From Conexibacter sp. (GTDB lineage Bacteria > Actinomycetota > Thermoleophilia > Solirubrobacterales > Solirubrobacteraceae): a stretch of 5,891 nt of DNA. The notes beneath the pieces were generated by a model. That model ran no database searches. It worked only from the letters and a program-made list of their open reading frames with translations, and was not told the DNA's origin. The DNA is taken from positions 1 to 5,891 of the forward strand of contig JAOPZG010000243.1 of assembly GCA_025964215.1 (NCBI GenBank), read 5' to 3'. Of this stretch, positions 1 to 5,891 are shown in pieces (within the stretch, counting starts at the first letter, position 1; every line of letters starts with the position of its first letter). The position numbers were made by a program, and so were the translations under genes.

Positions 1-446
1 GCCTGCGGGCCGTCCCCACCGCCGCCGGCGCGGAGGCCGCCGCCGCGGCGCGCGCCCTGCTCGAGGCGCCCGCGCTGCGGGAGATCGCGGCGCCCGCGCC
101 CGCCGCCGTGCCCGCCGACTTCCACCCCTATCACTCGATCCCCCGCTCCTGGCGCGAGCGCGGCGCCGACCTGCGCCTGGAGGGGATCCTCCCGCCCGGC
201 GCCCCGGTCCCGGGACGCAGCAACCCGACGGGGACGGTCGTCACCTGGACGGCCGACCGCGTCTACCCCGCCGCGCCGGTGACGGGCATGGCGATCGTCG
301 ACGTCGACGGCGGCGGGCGCTTCTTCGGTCAGGTCTGTGCCGGCGAGGAGGTCGAGATCGGGTCGCGCATCCGGCTCGTCCCCCGCCGGCTCCACTCGGG
401 CGGCGACGTCGTCCAGTACTTCTGGAAGGTGAGCCCGTGCCGGTAG
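1..446 (+). CDS. DUF35 / OB-fold acyl-CoA-associated protein, C-terminal part (5' end outside window), zinc ribbon missing
   Basis: The reading frame is open from the first full codon at base 3 to TAG at 444-446, with no stop before it. A GTG at 108 could be a start, but no Shine-Dalgarno sequence sits close to it and the Ala/Pro-rich coding upstream is uninterrupted, so the gene probably begins left of the window and may be a fusion. From base 108 the protein matches DUF35 proteins: a leading helix with SIPRSWRERG and LRLEG, then an OB-fold with GTVVTWTADRVYP, VDVDGGGRFFGQV, IGSRIRLVPRRLH and the ending VVQYFWK. Such proteins are known to partner thiolases (BbsA with BbsB) or the steroid aldolase Ltp2 (DUF35 of ChsH2) and to help bind the CoA substrate. 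The Cys-x2-Cys pairs expected between LRLEG and GTVV are absent: only about 16 Pro/Gly-rich residues remain there. The gene overlaps the thiolase by 10 bp, which supports a complex between the two products. The family call is fairly secure; the upstream domain is unknown. Confidence 0.82.
   Translation, partial: LRAVPTAAGAEAAAAARALLEAPALREIAAPAPAAVPADFHPYHSIPRSWRERGADLRLEGILPPGAPVPGRSNPTGTVVTWTADRVYPAAPVTGMAIVDVDGGGRFFGQVCAGEEVEIGSRIRLVPRRLHSGGDVVQYFWKVSPCR
424..429 (+). promoter_or_regulatory. Ribosome binding site of the thiolase gene
   Basis: GGAAGG lies 7 bases before the GTG at 437 and inside the last codons of the preceding gene. It supports GTG 437 as the thiolase start. From this start the family's N-terminal strand (NVAIIGSAATRFG) begins at residue 6, as is usual. 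Confidence 0.7.
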
Positions 447-1627
447 CCGGCAACGTCGCGATCATCGGCTCCGCGGCCACGCGCTTCGGCGTGCACCACG
501 ACCGCGGCTACCTCGACCTGCTCAAGGAGGCCGCCACCGGGGCGATCGCCGACGCCGGGCTGGAGTCCGCGCAGGTCGACGCCGCCTGGCTGGGCACCGC
601 CCATCCGGAGCTCGTGAGCCTGCAGGGCGACTCGGGCACCGCGGTGACCGAGGTCCTCGGCTTCGCCCCGAAGCCGGTCACGCGCGTCTCGGCCTACTGC
701 GCCACCGGCATGGAGGCCGTCCGCGGAGCGGCGCTGGGGATCGCCTCCGGCGAGTACGACTACGTGCTCGCCGTCGGCGCCGAGAAGATGCGCGACGTCG
801 CGCCGCGCGAGAGCCTCGTCGCCCGCGTCGCCAACCAGACGCACCCCACGCTGGCCAAGGGGCGCTCGGGCCCCGGCCAGTTCGCGCTGCTGGCCACGCG
901 CTACCTCAACGACTTCGGCCGCAGCCGCGACGACATGGCCGCGATCGCCGTCAAGAACCACGAGCACGCGAGCCGCAACCCCATCGCGCAGTACGACCAG
1001 CCGGTCACGCGCGAGCAGGTGCTCGCCGCCCCGATGGTCGCCGACCCGCTCGGCCTCCTGGACTGCACGCCGACGACCGACGGCGCCGCCGCCGTGATCC
1101 TGACGTCGGTGCAGCGCGCGCGGACCCTCGGGCGGCCCTACGCGATCCTCGACGGCGTCGGCTTCGCCGTCGTCGACGGCTACTACGCCACGCTCTACAA
1201 CCCCGACAACGACTACCTCGGGTTCCGCTCGACGCGCGAGGCGGCCCGGATCGCCTACGCGCAGGCCGGCATCGAGAACCCGCGCGAGGAGCTCGACATG
1301 GTGGAGTGCCACGACTGCTTCACGATCACCGAGATCATCAACTACGAGGATCTCGGCCTGGCGCCGCGCGGCGAGGGCTGGCGGCTGCTCGCCGAGGGCG
1401 CGACGACGGTCGGCGGCGACATCCCCGTCAACCTCTCGGGCGGCCTGCAGTCCTGCGGGCACCCGATCGGCGCCACCGGCGTCCGGGTCGTCAAGGAGAT
1501 CGCCGACCAGGTCACCGGCCGGGCCGGACCGCGCCAGGTCGACGGCGCGCGCCGCGGCCTGGCCCACACGCTCGGCGGCCCCGGCGTGCTCTCCAGCGTG
1601 ATGGTCCTGTCGCGAGGCGAGGCATGA
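437..1627 (+). CDS. Thiolase family protein (SCP2-thiolase type acetyl-CoA acetyltransferase)
   Basis: The 396-residue cytosolic protein has normal length for the SCP2/BbsB-like thiolases, which cleave or form a C-C bond beside a CoA thioester carbonyl. The N-terminal strand NVAIIGSAATRFG opens the first thiolase half. SAYCATGME carries the nucleophilic Cys88. NPIAQY and DCTPTTDGAAAV (about 181-220) follow. ECHDCFTITEI gives His292 and Cys294, the block typical of SCP2-type thiolases, then NLSGG and GHPIGATG with His342, and the closing HTLGGPG. The complete catalytic set argues for a real thiolase and against a Cys-less aldolase of the Ltp2 type. The GTG start is supported by a good Shine-Dalgarno sequence. 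The gene overlaps the DUF35 gene by 10 bp, the arrangement of known thiolase-DUF35 pairs, so a heteromeric enzyme is likely. Its stop overlaps the start of the next gene. The substrate is unknown; it could be a beta-ketoacyl-CoA from aromatic, terpenoid, steroid or branched-chain breakdown. Confidence 0.92.
   Translation: MPVAGNVAIIGSAATRFGVHHDRGYLDLLKEAATGAIADAGLESAQVDAAWLGTAHPELVSLQGDSGTAVTEVLGFAPKPVTRVSAYCATGMEAVRGAALGIASGEYDYVLAVGAEKMRDVAPRESLVARVANQTHPTLAKGRSGPGQFALLATRYLNDFGRSRDDMAAIAVKNHEHASRNPIAQYDQPVTREQVLAAPMVADPLGLLDCTPTTDGAAAVILTSVQRARTLGRPYAILDGVGFAVVDGYYATLYNPDNDYLGFRSTREAARIAYAQAGIENPREELDMVECHDCFTITEIINYEDLGLAPRGEGWRLLAEGATTVGGDIPVNLSGGLQSCGHPIGATGVRVVKEIADQVTGRAGPRQVDGARRGLAHTLGGPGVLSSVMVLSRGEA
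1614..1622 (+). promoter_or_regulatory. Ribosome binding site of the FAD oxidoreductase gene
   Basis: GAGGCGAGG holds two purine-rich cores; the first GAGG ends 6 bases before ATG 1624. It lies in the end of the thiolase gene and supports ATG 1624 as the start. The frame itself stays open upstream to at least 1306, so an upstream stop does not define this start. Confidence 0.6.
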
Positions 1628-3003
1628 CCGCCGCGACGGCCAACGCCGCCGGCCAGACCTTCTGGCGCGGCGACGACGGCTACGAGCGCGCGCGGCTGGA
1701 CGCCGTCTGGCACGAGCGCAAGCCCGACCGCCATCCCGCGGTCATCGTGGTGCCGGCCACCGAGCAGGAGGTCGTCGACGCCGTCCGGATGGCGCGCGAG
1801 CGCGGCCTGCAGATCAAGGCCTGCTCGGGCGGCCACAGCTTCACCTGCTCCAGCCATCGCGAGGGCGGGATGCTGATCGACCTCGGCGCGCTGACCGGGA
1901 CGACCGTCGACGCCGCCGCCGGGACCGCGACCGCGCAGCCCGGCGCCAGCGGCCGGCTGCTCAACGACCAGCTGCTCGAGCACGACCTGTTCTTCCCCAC
2001 CGGCCACTGCCAGTCGGTCGCGCTCGGCGGCTACCTGCTGCAGGGCGGCTGGGGCTGGTACTCGCGCGTCGTCGGCCCGGCCTGCGGGTCGGTCACCGCG
2101 ATCGACGTCGTGACGGCCGACGGCGAGCTGCTCCACGCCGACGAGCACCACCACGCCGACCTGCTGTGGGCCGCGCGCGGCGCGGGCTCGGGCTTCTTCG
2201 GCGTCGTCACCCGCTTCTACCTCGCCTGCCACCCGCGGCCGCGCTCGATGATGGTCGGGCGCTACCTCTACCCGGTGTCGCTGACCGAGGACGTCCTCTA
2301 CTGGCTGCACGCGCTGACCGACCAGGCGCCTCCCGGCCTGGAGTTCATGTTCCACAGCCGCCGCCGGCGCACGCCCGACGGCGTGATGATCGAGGGCGCG
2401 CCGTCGCCGCACGTGACCGGCATCGCGATGTTCGACTCCGACGCCGAGTGCGAGGAGGCGCTGGCGCTGCTGGCGACCTGCCCGGTCGTCGACCGCGCGA
2501 GCGAGTCGCGCACCAACGTGCCTACGACGCTCAACGGCCTCTACGACGCCAACGCCGTCGTCACCCTGCAGCGCTACGCCTGGGTCGGCGACGGCCTCTG
2601 GACCGACGCGCCCGCCGAGCAGCTCGTGCCCGCCTTCCAGGAGCTCTGCCTGGACGTGGCCAGCAACGCGTCCTACGCGTTCTGGTACCCGTGGTCGGAG
2701 CCCGAGTACCCCGACTGCGCGCTGTCGATCACCGGCAAGCACTACCTCGCCGGCTTCGGCGCGTGGACGCCGCCCGACGACGGCCGGCCCTACCGCGACT
2801 GGCTCGCCGGGCACCTGCGCCGGATGGAGCCGCTGTCGAAGGGGATCCAGCTCGCCGACGAGAACCTGCTCGACCGGCCCGAGTCGCGCTACATGAGCGA
2901 GACCGCGCTGAGGCGCCTGGACGCCATCCGCGCGACGTACGACCCCGACGGCCGCTTCTACTCCTACTTCTACGGGGAGCAGGACACCCCCGGACCGGTG
3001 TGA
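1624..3003 (+). CDS. FAD-binding oxidoreductase, BBE/PCMH class, probable bicovalent FAD
   Basis: The 459-residue protein matches the berberine bridge enzyme/glucooligosaccharide oxidase (GOOX) class, which oxidises alcohols, sugars or alkaloids and usually passes electrons to O2. The N-terminal PCMH domain begins at HPAVIVVPATEQEVVDAVR (about 37-55). SGGHSF places His71 at the 8-alpha FAD attachment site. PTGHCQSVALGGYLLQGGWG places Cys129 at the 6-S-cysteinyl site. The 58-residue spacing is close to that of characterised bicovalent enzymes (about 60), so bicovalent FAD is likely. The rest of the FAD domain runs to about residue 205 (DLLWAARGAGSGFFGVVTRF). A substrate domain follows, then a BBE-type tail, RRLDAIRATYDPDGRF (430-445). 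No signal peptide is seen, so it is cytosolic. The Tyr-containing motif near the C-terminus that supplies the base in many relatives is not obvious; LADENLL lies there instead. ATG 1624 overlaps the thiolase stop as ATGA. Oxidase versus dehydrogenase and the substrate remain open. Confidence 0.91.
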   Translation: MTAATANAAGQTFWRGDDGYERARLDAVWHERKPDRHPAVIVVPATEQEVVDAVRMARERGLQIKACSGGHSFTCSSHREGGMLIDLGALTGTTVDAAAGTATAQPGASGRLLNDQLLEHDLFFPTGHCQSVALGGYLLQGGWGWYSRVVGPACGSVTAIDVVTADGELLHADEHHHADLLWAARGAGSGFFGVVTRFYLACHPRPRSMMVGRYLYPVSLTEDVLYWLHALTDQAPPGLEFMFHSRRRRTPDGVMIEGAPSPHVTGIAMFDSDAECEEALALLATCPVVDRASESRTNVPTTLNGLYDANAVVTLQRYAWVGDGLWTDAPAEQLVPAFQELCLDVASNASYAFWYPWSEPEYPDCALSITGKHYLAGFGAWTPPDDGRPYRDWLAGHLRRMEPLSKGIQLADENLLDRPESRYMSETALRRLDAIRATYDPDGRFYSYFYGEQDTPGPV

Positions 3004-3006
3004 GCC

Positions 3007-4257
3007 ATGACCGACCTCCCGATCCTGGAGGGCTTCGACCCGCTCTCCCAAGCCTTCCTCGCCGACCCGCTGCCGTCGCTGGAGCGTGCCCGGAGCGAGC
3101 GCCCGGTCCTCTACGTCGAGGAGCTCGGCATCTGGGCGATCACGCGCTACGACGACGTCGCGCGCGCCTACGCGGACTTCACCACCTTCTCGAGCGCGCT
3201 GCGCAACGCCCCGGCGATCCCGGAGCGCTACGCCGACGAGGTCCCGGCGGACTTCTTCCCGCCGATCTTCATGGACCGCGACCCGCCGGAGCACACCGCG
3301 ATCCGCAAGGCGGCCAACAGGATCTTCCGGCGACCGCGGATCGCGGCGATGGAGGCCCACGTCCAGGCGATCGTCGACGAGCTGGTCGACGCGTTCGCCG
3401 GCGACGGCGCCTGCGACCTCGTCCAGCAGCTCACCTACCCGCTGTCGGCGCGCGCGTCGATGGCGCTGATCGGGATCCCGGAGGCCGACCTCCCCCGCTT
3501 CGAGCAGCTCGCCGAGGACCTCGTGGCGATCCTGCCCTACCAGCCCGGCGTTCCCGGCCAAGCGATCAGCGAGGCTCAGTGGCTGGAGCGCTGGGAGCGG
3601 ATCGTCGAGGCGCGCAGCTACTTCCGCGCGATGGTGCAGGCGCGCGTCGCCGAGCCCCAGGACGACGTCGCCTCCGCCTTCGTCCACGCGCGCGACGGCG
3701 ACGGGCAGCCGATCATGAGCGTCGAGGACACCGTCAGCTACATGCTGTTGATGATCTTCGCGGGGACCGACACGACCGCGAGCTACATCGGCCTGCTCGT
3801 CAAGCTGCTGTGCGAGCACCCCGACCAGCTCGAGGCCGCGCTCGCCGATCCGGCGGTGATGGCCAACGCCGTCGAGGAGGGCCTGCGCCGCCGCGCGAGC
3901 AGCCTCGGATCGATGCGCCTGGTCACGCGCGACGTCGAGGTCGCCGGCCAGACGATCCCCGCCGGCGCGCAGGTCTGGCTGGTCTCCACGTCGGCCTCCA
4001 ACGACGAGCGGCGCTTCGCCTGCCCGGCGCACTTCGACGTCCACCGCGAGAACGCCGGCGACCACCTCGCCTTCGGCCGCGGCCGGCACTTCTGCATGGG
4101 CGCGCCGCTCGCCCGCCTGGAGGCGCCGCTGGCGGTGCGGACGCTGTGGACGCGGCTGCCGGGCTTCCGCCTCGCGCCGGGGCAGACGCTGGAGTACGAC
4201 CCCGTCTTCGTCACGTTGTTGTACAACCACCTCCACGTCGAATGGGATGCCGCATGA
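3007..4257 (+). CDS. Cytochrome P450 (soluble bacterial class I type)
   Basis: The 416-residue length and the absence of a membrane anchor are typical of soluble bacterial P450s, which insert one oxygen atom from O2 using electrons from a ferredoxin and its reductase. All core motifs are present: the helix C region MDRDPPEHTAIRK (89-101); I-helix FAGTDTTAS (251-259) with the acid-alcohol pair Asp255-Thr256; the ExxR motif at Glu291-Arg294; the meander PAHFDVHREN; and the haem loop FGRGRHFCMG (356-365) with Cys363 as the iron thiolate ligand. HLAFG just before the loop is also canonical. I cannot assign a CYP family by eye. The start lies 3 bp after the preceding stop with only a weak GGTG Shine-Dalgarno sequence, so translation is probably coupled. 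No ferredoxin or ferredoxin reductase gene is in the window; they may be elsewhere in the operon or genome. Position beside a flavin oxidase and a lactonase suggests hydroxylation of a pathway intermediate. Confidence 0.97.
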   Translation: MTDLPILEGFDPLSQAFLADPLPSLERARSERPVLYVEELGIWAITRYDDVARAYADFTTFSSALRNAPAIPERYADEVPADFFPPIFMDRDPPEHTAIRKAANRIFRRPRIAAMEAHVQAIVDELVDAFAGDGACDLVQQLTYPLSARASMALIGIPEADLPRFEQLAEDLVAILPYQPGVPGQAISEAQWLERWERIVEARSYFRAMVQARVAEPQDDVASAFVHARDGDGQPIMSVEDTVSYMLLMIFAGTDTTASYIGLLVKLLCEHPDQLEAALADPAVMANAVEEGLRRRASSLGSMRLVTRDVEVAGQTIPAGAQVWLVSTSASNDERRFACPAHFDVHRENAGDHLAFGRGRHFCMGAPLARLEAPLAVRTLWTRLPGFRLAPGQTLEYDPVFVTLLYNHLHVEWDAA

Positions 4258-5120
4258 ACGACCTCCGGACCTCGTCGATCCTGCTCGAGGGCCTGCGCAT
4301 GCCGGAGTGCCTGCGCTGGCACGACGGACGCCTGTTCCTCTCCGACATGGAGGCCGGCACGGTCGTCGCCATCGACCTCGACGGCACGTCGGAGGTCGTC
4401 GCGACCGTCGAGAAGACGCCCGCGGGCCTGGGCTGGACGCCCGACGGCGACCTGCTGGTCGTCTCCCGCCACGACCGCCGCCTGCTGCGCCTGACCGCGG
4501 GCGGCCTGGAGCCGGTGGCCGACCTCGGCACCGTCGTCGGCAGCGACCTCAACGACATGGTCGTCGACGACCGCGGTCGCGCCTACGTCGGCGACTTCGG
4601 CTACGACTACCTCGGCGGCGAGGCGCCCACGCCGGGCGAGATCGTGCTGGTCGCCGACGGCGAGCCGCGCGTCGTGGCCGAGGGCCTGGACTTCCCCAAC
4701 GGCATGGTCATCACCGCCGACGGCTCGTCGCTGATCGTCGCCGAGACGTTCTCGGGCCGGATCGCGCGGTTCCGGATCGCGGACGACGGCACGCTGTCGG
4801 ACCGCACGCTGTTCGCCGACCTCGGCGACCGCCAGCCCGACGGCCTCTGCCTCGACGCCGAGGGCGCGGTCTGGGCCGGCTGCCCGATCCAGGGCGAGGT
4901 CTGCCGCGTGCTGCCCGGCGGCACGATCACCGACCGCGTCGTCATCGGCGACCGCCACTGCATGAGCGCCGAGCTCGGCGGCCCCGACGGCCGCACGCTG
5001 TTCATCGGGACCGCCGACCTGGACTTCGACCCACTCGACCCCACGCGCCCGCCGGCGCGGCCGTCGGAGGGGCGCGTCGAGGCCGTCGAGGTCGACGTCC
5101 CGGGCCCCGGCCTCGCATGA
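4254..5120 (+). CDS. SMP-30/gluconolactonase/LRE family protein (lactonase-like beta-propeller)
   Basis: The 288-residue protein has the usual length of the SMP-30 family, metal-dependent six-bladed beta-propeller hydrolases that open sugar lactones and other cyclic esters. The metal and substrate residues appear in the right order and near the usual positions: Glu18 in MPECLRW, Asn100 in DLNDMVVDD, Asn149 in DFPNGMVIT, and Asp196 in QPDGLCLD. Repeating blade strands are visible, such as GRLFLSDMEAGTVVAIDLDG, WTPDGDLLVVSR, GRAYVGDFGYDY and EGAVWAGCP. There is no signal peptide. ATG 4254 overlaps the P450 stop as ATGA and is preferred. An in-frame ATG at 4242 would add four residues, and a GGGA at 4244-4247 sits 6 bases before 4254. 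Next to a GOOX-like oxidase it could hydrolyse the lactone that such an oxidase makes, but this is inference. Other family members act on phosphotriesters, so the exact substrate is unknown. Confidence 0.93.
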   Translation: MNDLRTSSILLEGLRMPECLRWHDGRLFLSDMEAGTVVAIDLDGTSEVVATVEKTPAGLGWTPDGDLLVVSRHDRRLLRLTAGGLEPVADLGTVVGSDLNDMVVDDRGRAYVGDFGYDYLGGEAPTPGEIVLVADGEPRVVAEGLDFPNGMVITADGSSLIVAETFSGRIARFRIADDGTLSDRTLFADLGDRQPDGLCLDAEGAVWAGCPIQGEVCRVLPGGTITDRVVIGDRHCMSAELGGPDGRTLFIGTADLDFDPLDPTRPPARPSEGRVEAVEVDVPGPGLA

Positions 5121-5891
5121 GCGCCGCCACGGGCGCCGCGCCGTGGCCGGACCCGGCGTGGCTGGCGCCGCGCGCGGTCCCCGACCCCGTGCCGGGCGTG
5201 GCGATCGCCGGCTTCGGCGCGATCGCCGCCAACGAGCACCTGGCCGTCTACCGCGCGCACGGGATCCCGATCACCGGGGTCTTCGACCCGTCGCCGGAGG
5301 CGACGGCGCGCGCCACCGAACTCGGCCTGCGCACCTATGAGGACCTCGACGCGCTGCTGGCCGACGACGCTGTCGTGGTGGTCGACGTCGCGACGCCCGC
5401 GGCGGTCCGGCCGGCGATCGTCGCCCGCGCGCTGGACGCCGGCAAGCACGTCCTGGCCCAGAAGCCGTTCGCGCTCGACCTCGACGAGGCGGCCGCGCTC
5501 GTCGACCGGGCGCAGCGCGCCGGCCTGACGCTCGCCGTCAACGTCAACGCCCGCTGGGCCGCCGCGTGGCGGATCGCGGGCCGGCTGGTGCGCGACGGAC
5601 GGATCGGCGAGGTCCGCGCCGTCAGCCACGTCGTCGAGCTCGACCTCGCCGCGCAGGCCGGCGGCCCGCTGGACGCGACCGGCGACTTCGCGATCGTCGA
5701 CGTCCTCACCCACTGGATCGACATCACCGGGACGTGGATCCCGTGGACGTGGCCGGTCACCGTGCAGGCCCGCGAGCAGCGCCTGCCCGCCCAGCCGGAG
5801 GCGTCGATCTCCGCGTTCGGAGCCACCGTGACGTTCGTGACCGCCGCGGGCGTGTCAGTCGCGATCCAGCTCGTCGGCGCGAACGCGCTGA
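5117..5891 (+). CDS. Gfo/Idh/MocA family oxidoreductase, N-terminal 258 residues (3' end outside window)
   Basis: The frame from ATG 5117 stays open to the right edge (258 codons plus one base), so the gene is cut by the window. After a Pro/Trp-rich lead of about 26 residues comes a Rossmann domain with GVAIAGFGAIAANEH (27-41), where GxGxxA binds NAD(P), and ITGVFDPSPEAT ending the second strand. AGKHVLAQKPFALDLDEA (108-125) is the family's EKP motif in the form QKP, keeping Lys116. The second domain starts with VNVNARW and DGRIGEVRAV, and VDVLTHWID (194-202) supplies Asp195 and His199 of the catalytic site. The family oxidises or reduces hydroxyls of sugars, inositols and related polyols, and also includes biliverdin reductase and dihydrodiol dehydrogenases. 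The start overlaps the preceding stop as ATGA without a clear Shine-Dalgarno sequence, so translation is probably coupled. About 80-120 residues are probably missing. The substrate is unknown. Confidence 0.93.
   Translation, partial: MSAATGAAPWPDPAWLAPRAVPDPVPGVAIAGFGAIAANEHLAVYRAHGIPITGVFDPSPEATARATELGLRTYEDLDALLADDAVVVVDVATPAAVRPAIVARALDAGKHVLAQKPFALDLDEAAALVDRAQRAGLTLAVNVNARWAAAWRIAGRLVRDGRIGEVRAVSHVVELDLAAQAGGPLDATGDFAIVDVLTHWIDITGTWIPWTWPVTVQAREQRLPAQPEASISAFGATVTFVTAAGVSVAIQLVGANAL

Larger units (their letters stand above)
1..5891 (+). other. Tightly packed operon of six co-directional genes
   Basis: Junctions are: 10-bp overlap (437-446), ATGA overlap (1624-1627), a 3-bp gap (3004-3006), ATGA overlap (4254-4257) and ATGA overlap (5117-5120). 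No room exists for internal promoters outside coding DNA, and no terminator hairpin is seen between genes. The operon's promoter and end lie outside the window. The spacing strongly suggests co-transcription and coupled translation of the whole set. Confidence 0.9.

Noticed and set aside
329..1567. A 412-codon minus-strand open frame opposite the thiolase
   Set aside because: Low-complexity composition and no motifs; the + strand thiolase has its full catalytic set.
1306..1623. In-frame upstream extension of the FAD oxidoreductase
   Set aside because: It overlaps conserved thiolase motifs in another frame and is Arg/Pro-rich without domain character; ATG 1624 has a ribosome binding site and the coupled ATGA arrangement.
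3004..3006. Possible promoter or terminator between the FAD oxidoreductase and the P450
   Set aside because: The gap is only 3 bp, with no hairpin or T-run.
1342..4236. A 964-codon open frame on the minus strand
   Set aside because: It runs antisense across three well-supported genes, gives low-complexity Val/Arg/Ala/Asp-rich protein with no recognisable domain, and is expected where third-position GC is very high.
2166..4253. In-frame upstream extension of the SMP-30 gene through the P450 region
   Set aside because: The frame is open, but the translation is Arg/Pro-rich shadow sequence out of frame with the FAD oxidoreductase and the P450; the real start is the ATGA overlap at 4254.
5143..5528. 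Short + strand open frames inside the Gfo/Idh/MocA gene (5143-5340 and 5337-5528)
   Set aside because: They lie in other frames within a clear Rossmann-domain coding sequence and are Arg/Ser/Pro-rich shadows.
4607..5713. A 368-codon minus-strand open frame at the right end
   Set aside because: It is antisense to the SMP-30 and Gfo/Idh/MocA genes and lacks any recognisable domain.

Overview
The window is a stretch of very GC-rich DNA with strong G/C preference at third codon positions and Ala/Arg/Asp-rich proteins. This fits a high-GC actinomycete; a soil lineage such as the Solirubrobacterales is possible, but that is a guess from composition and gene style. All genes lie on the + strand and the DNA is almost entirely coding. 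No RNA gene, mobile element, CRISPR array, promoter or terminator is visible.

Layout: (1) 1-446, the C-terminal part of a DUF35/OB-fold protein whose start lies left of the window; (2) 437-1627, an SCP2-type thiolase; (3) 1624-3003, a flavoprotein of the berberine-bridge (BBE)/PCMH class with both residues expected for bicovalent FAD; (4) 3007-4257, a soluble bacterial cytochrome P450 with all core motifs; (5) 4254-5120, an SMP-30/gluconolactonase-family beta-propeller hydrolase; (6) 5117-5891, the N-terminal 258 residues of a Gfo/Idh/MocA oxidoreductase that runs off the right edge.

Every junction is either overlapping (10 bp once, the 4-bp ATGA type three times) or separated by 3 bp, so the six genes almost certainly form one translationally coupled operon that extends beyond both ends. 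Together they read as a catabolic or tailoring set: P450 hydroxylation, flavin-dependent alcohol or lactol oxidation, lactone hydrolysis, NAD(P)-dependent oxidoreduction, and carbon-carbon cleavage or formation on a CoA thioester by the thiolase/DUF35 pair. The substrate cannot be read from the sequence. Two points stand out. The DUF35 partner has lost its zinc-ribbon cysteines. The operon also combines a GOOX/BBE-like oxidase, a lactonase and a Gfo/Idh/MocA enzyme with a P450 and a CoA thiolase, which suggests a pathway for a bulky, possibly glycosylated or lactone-forming, natural product.
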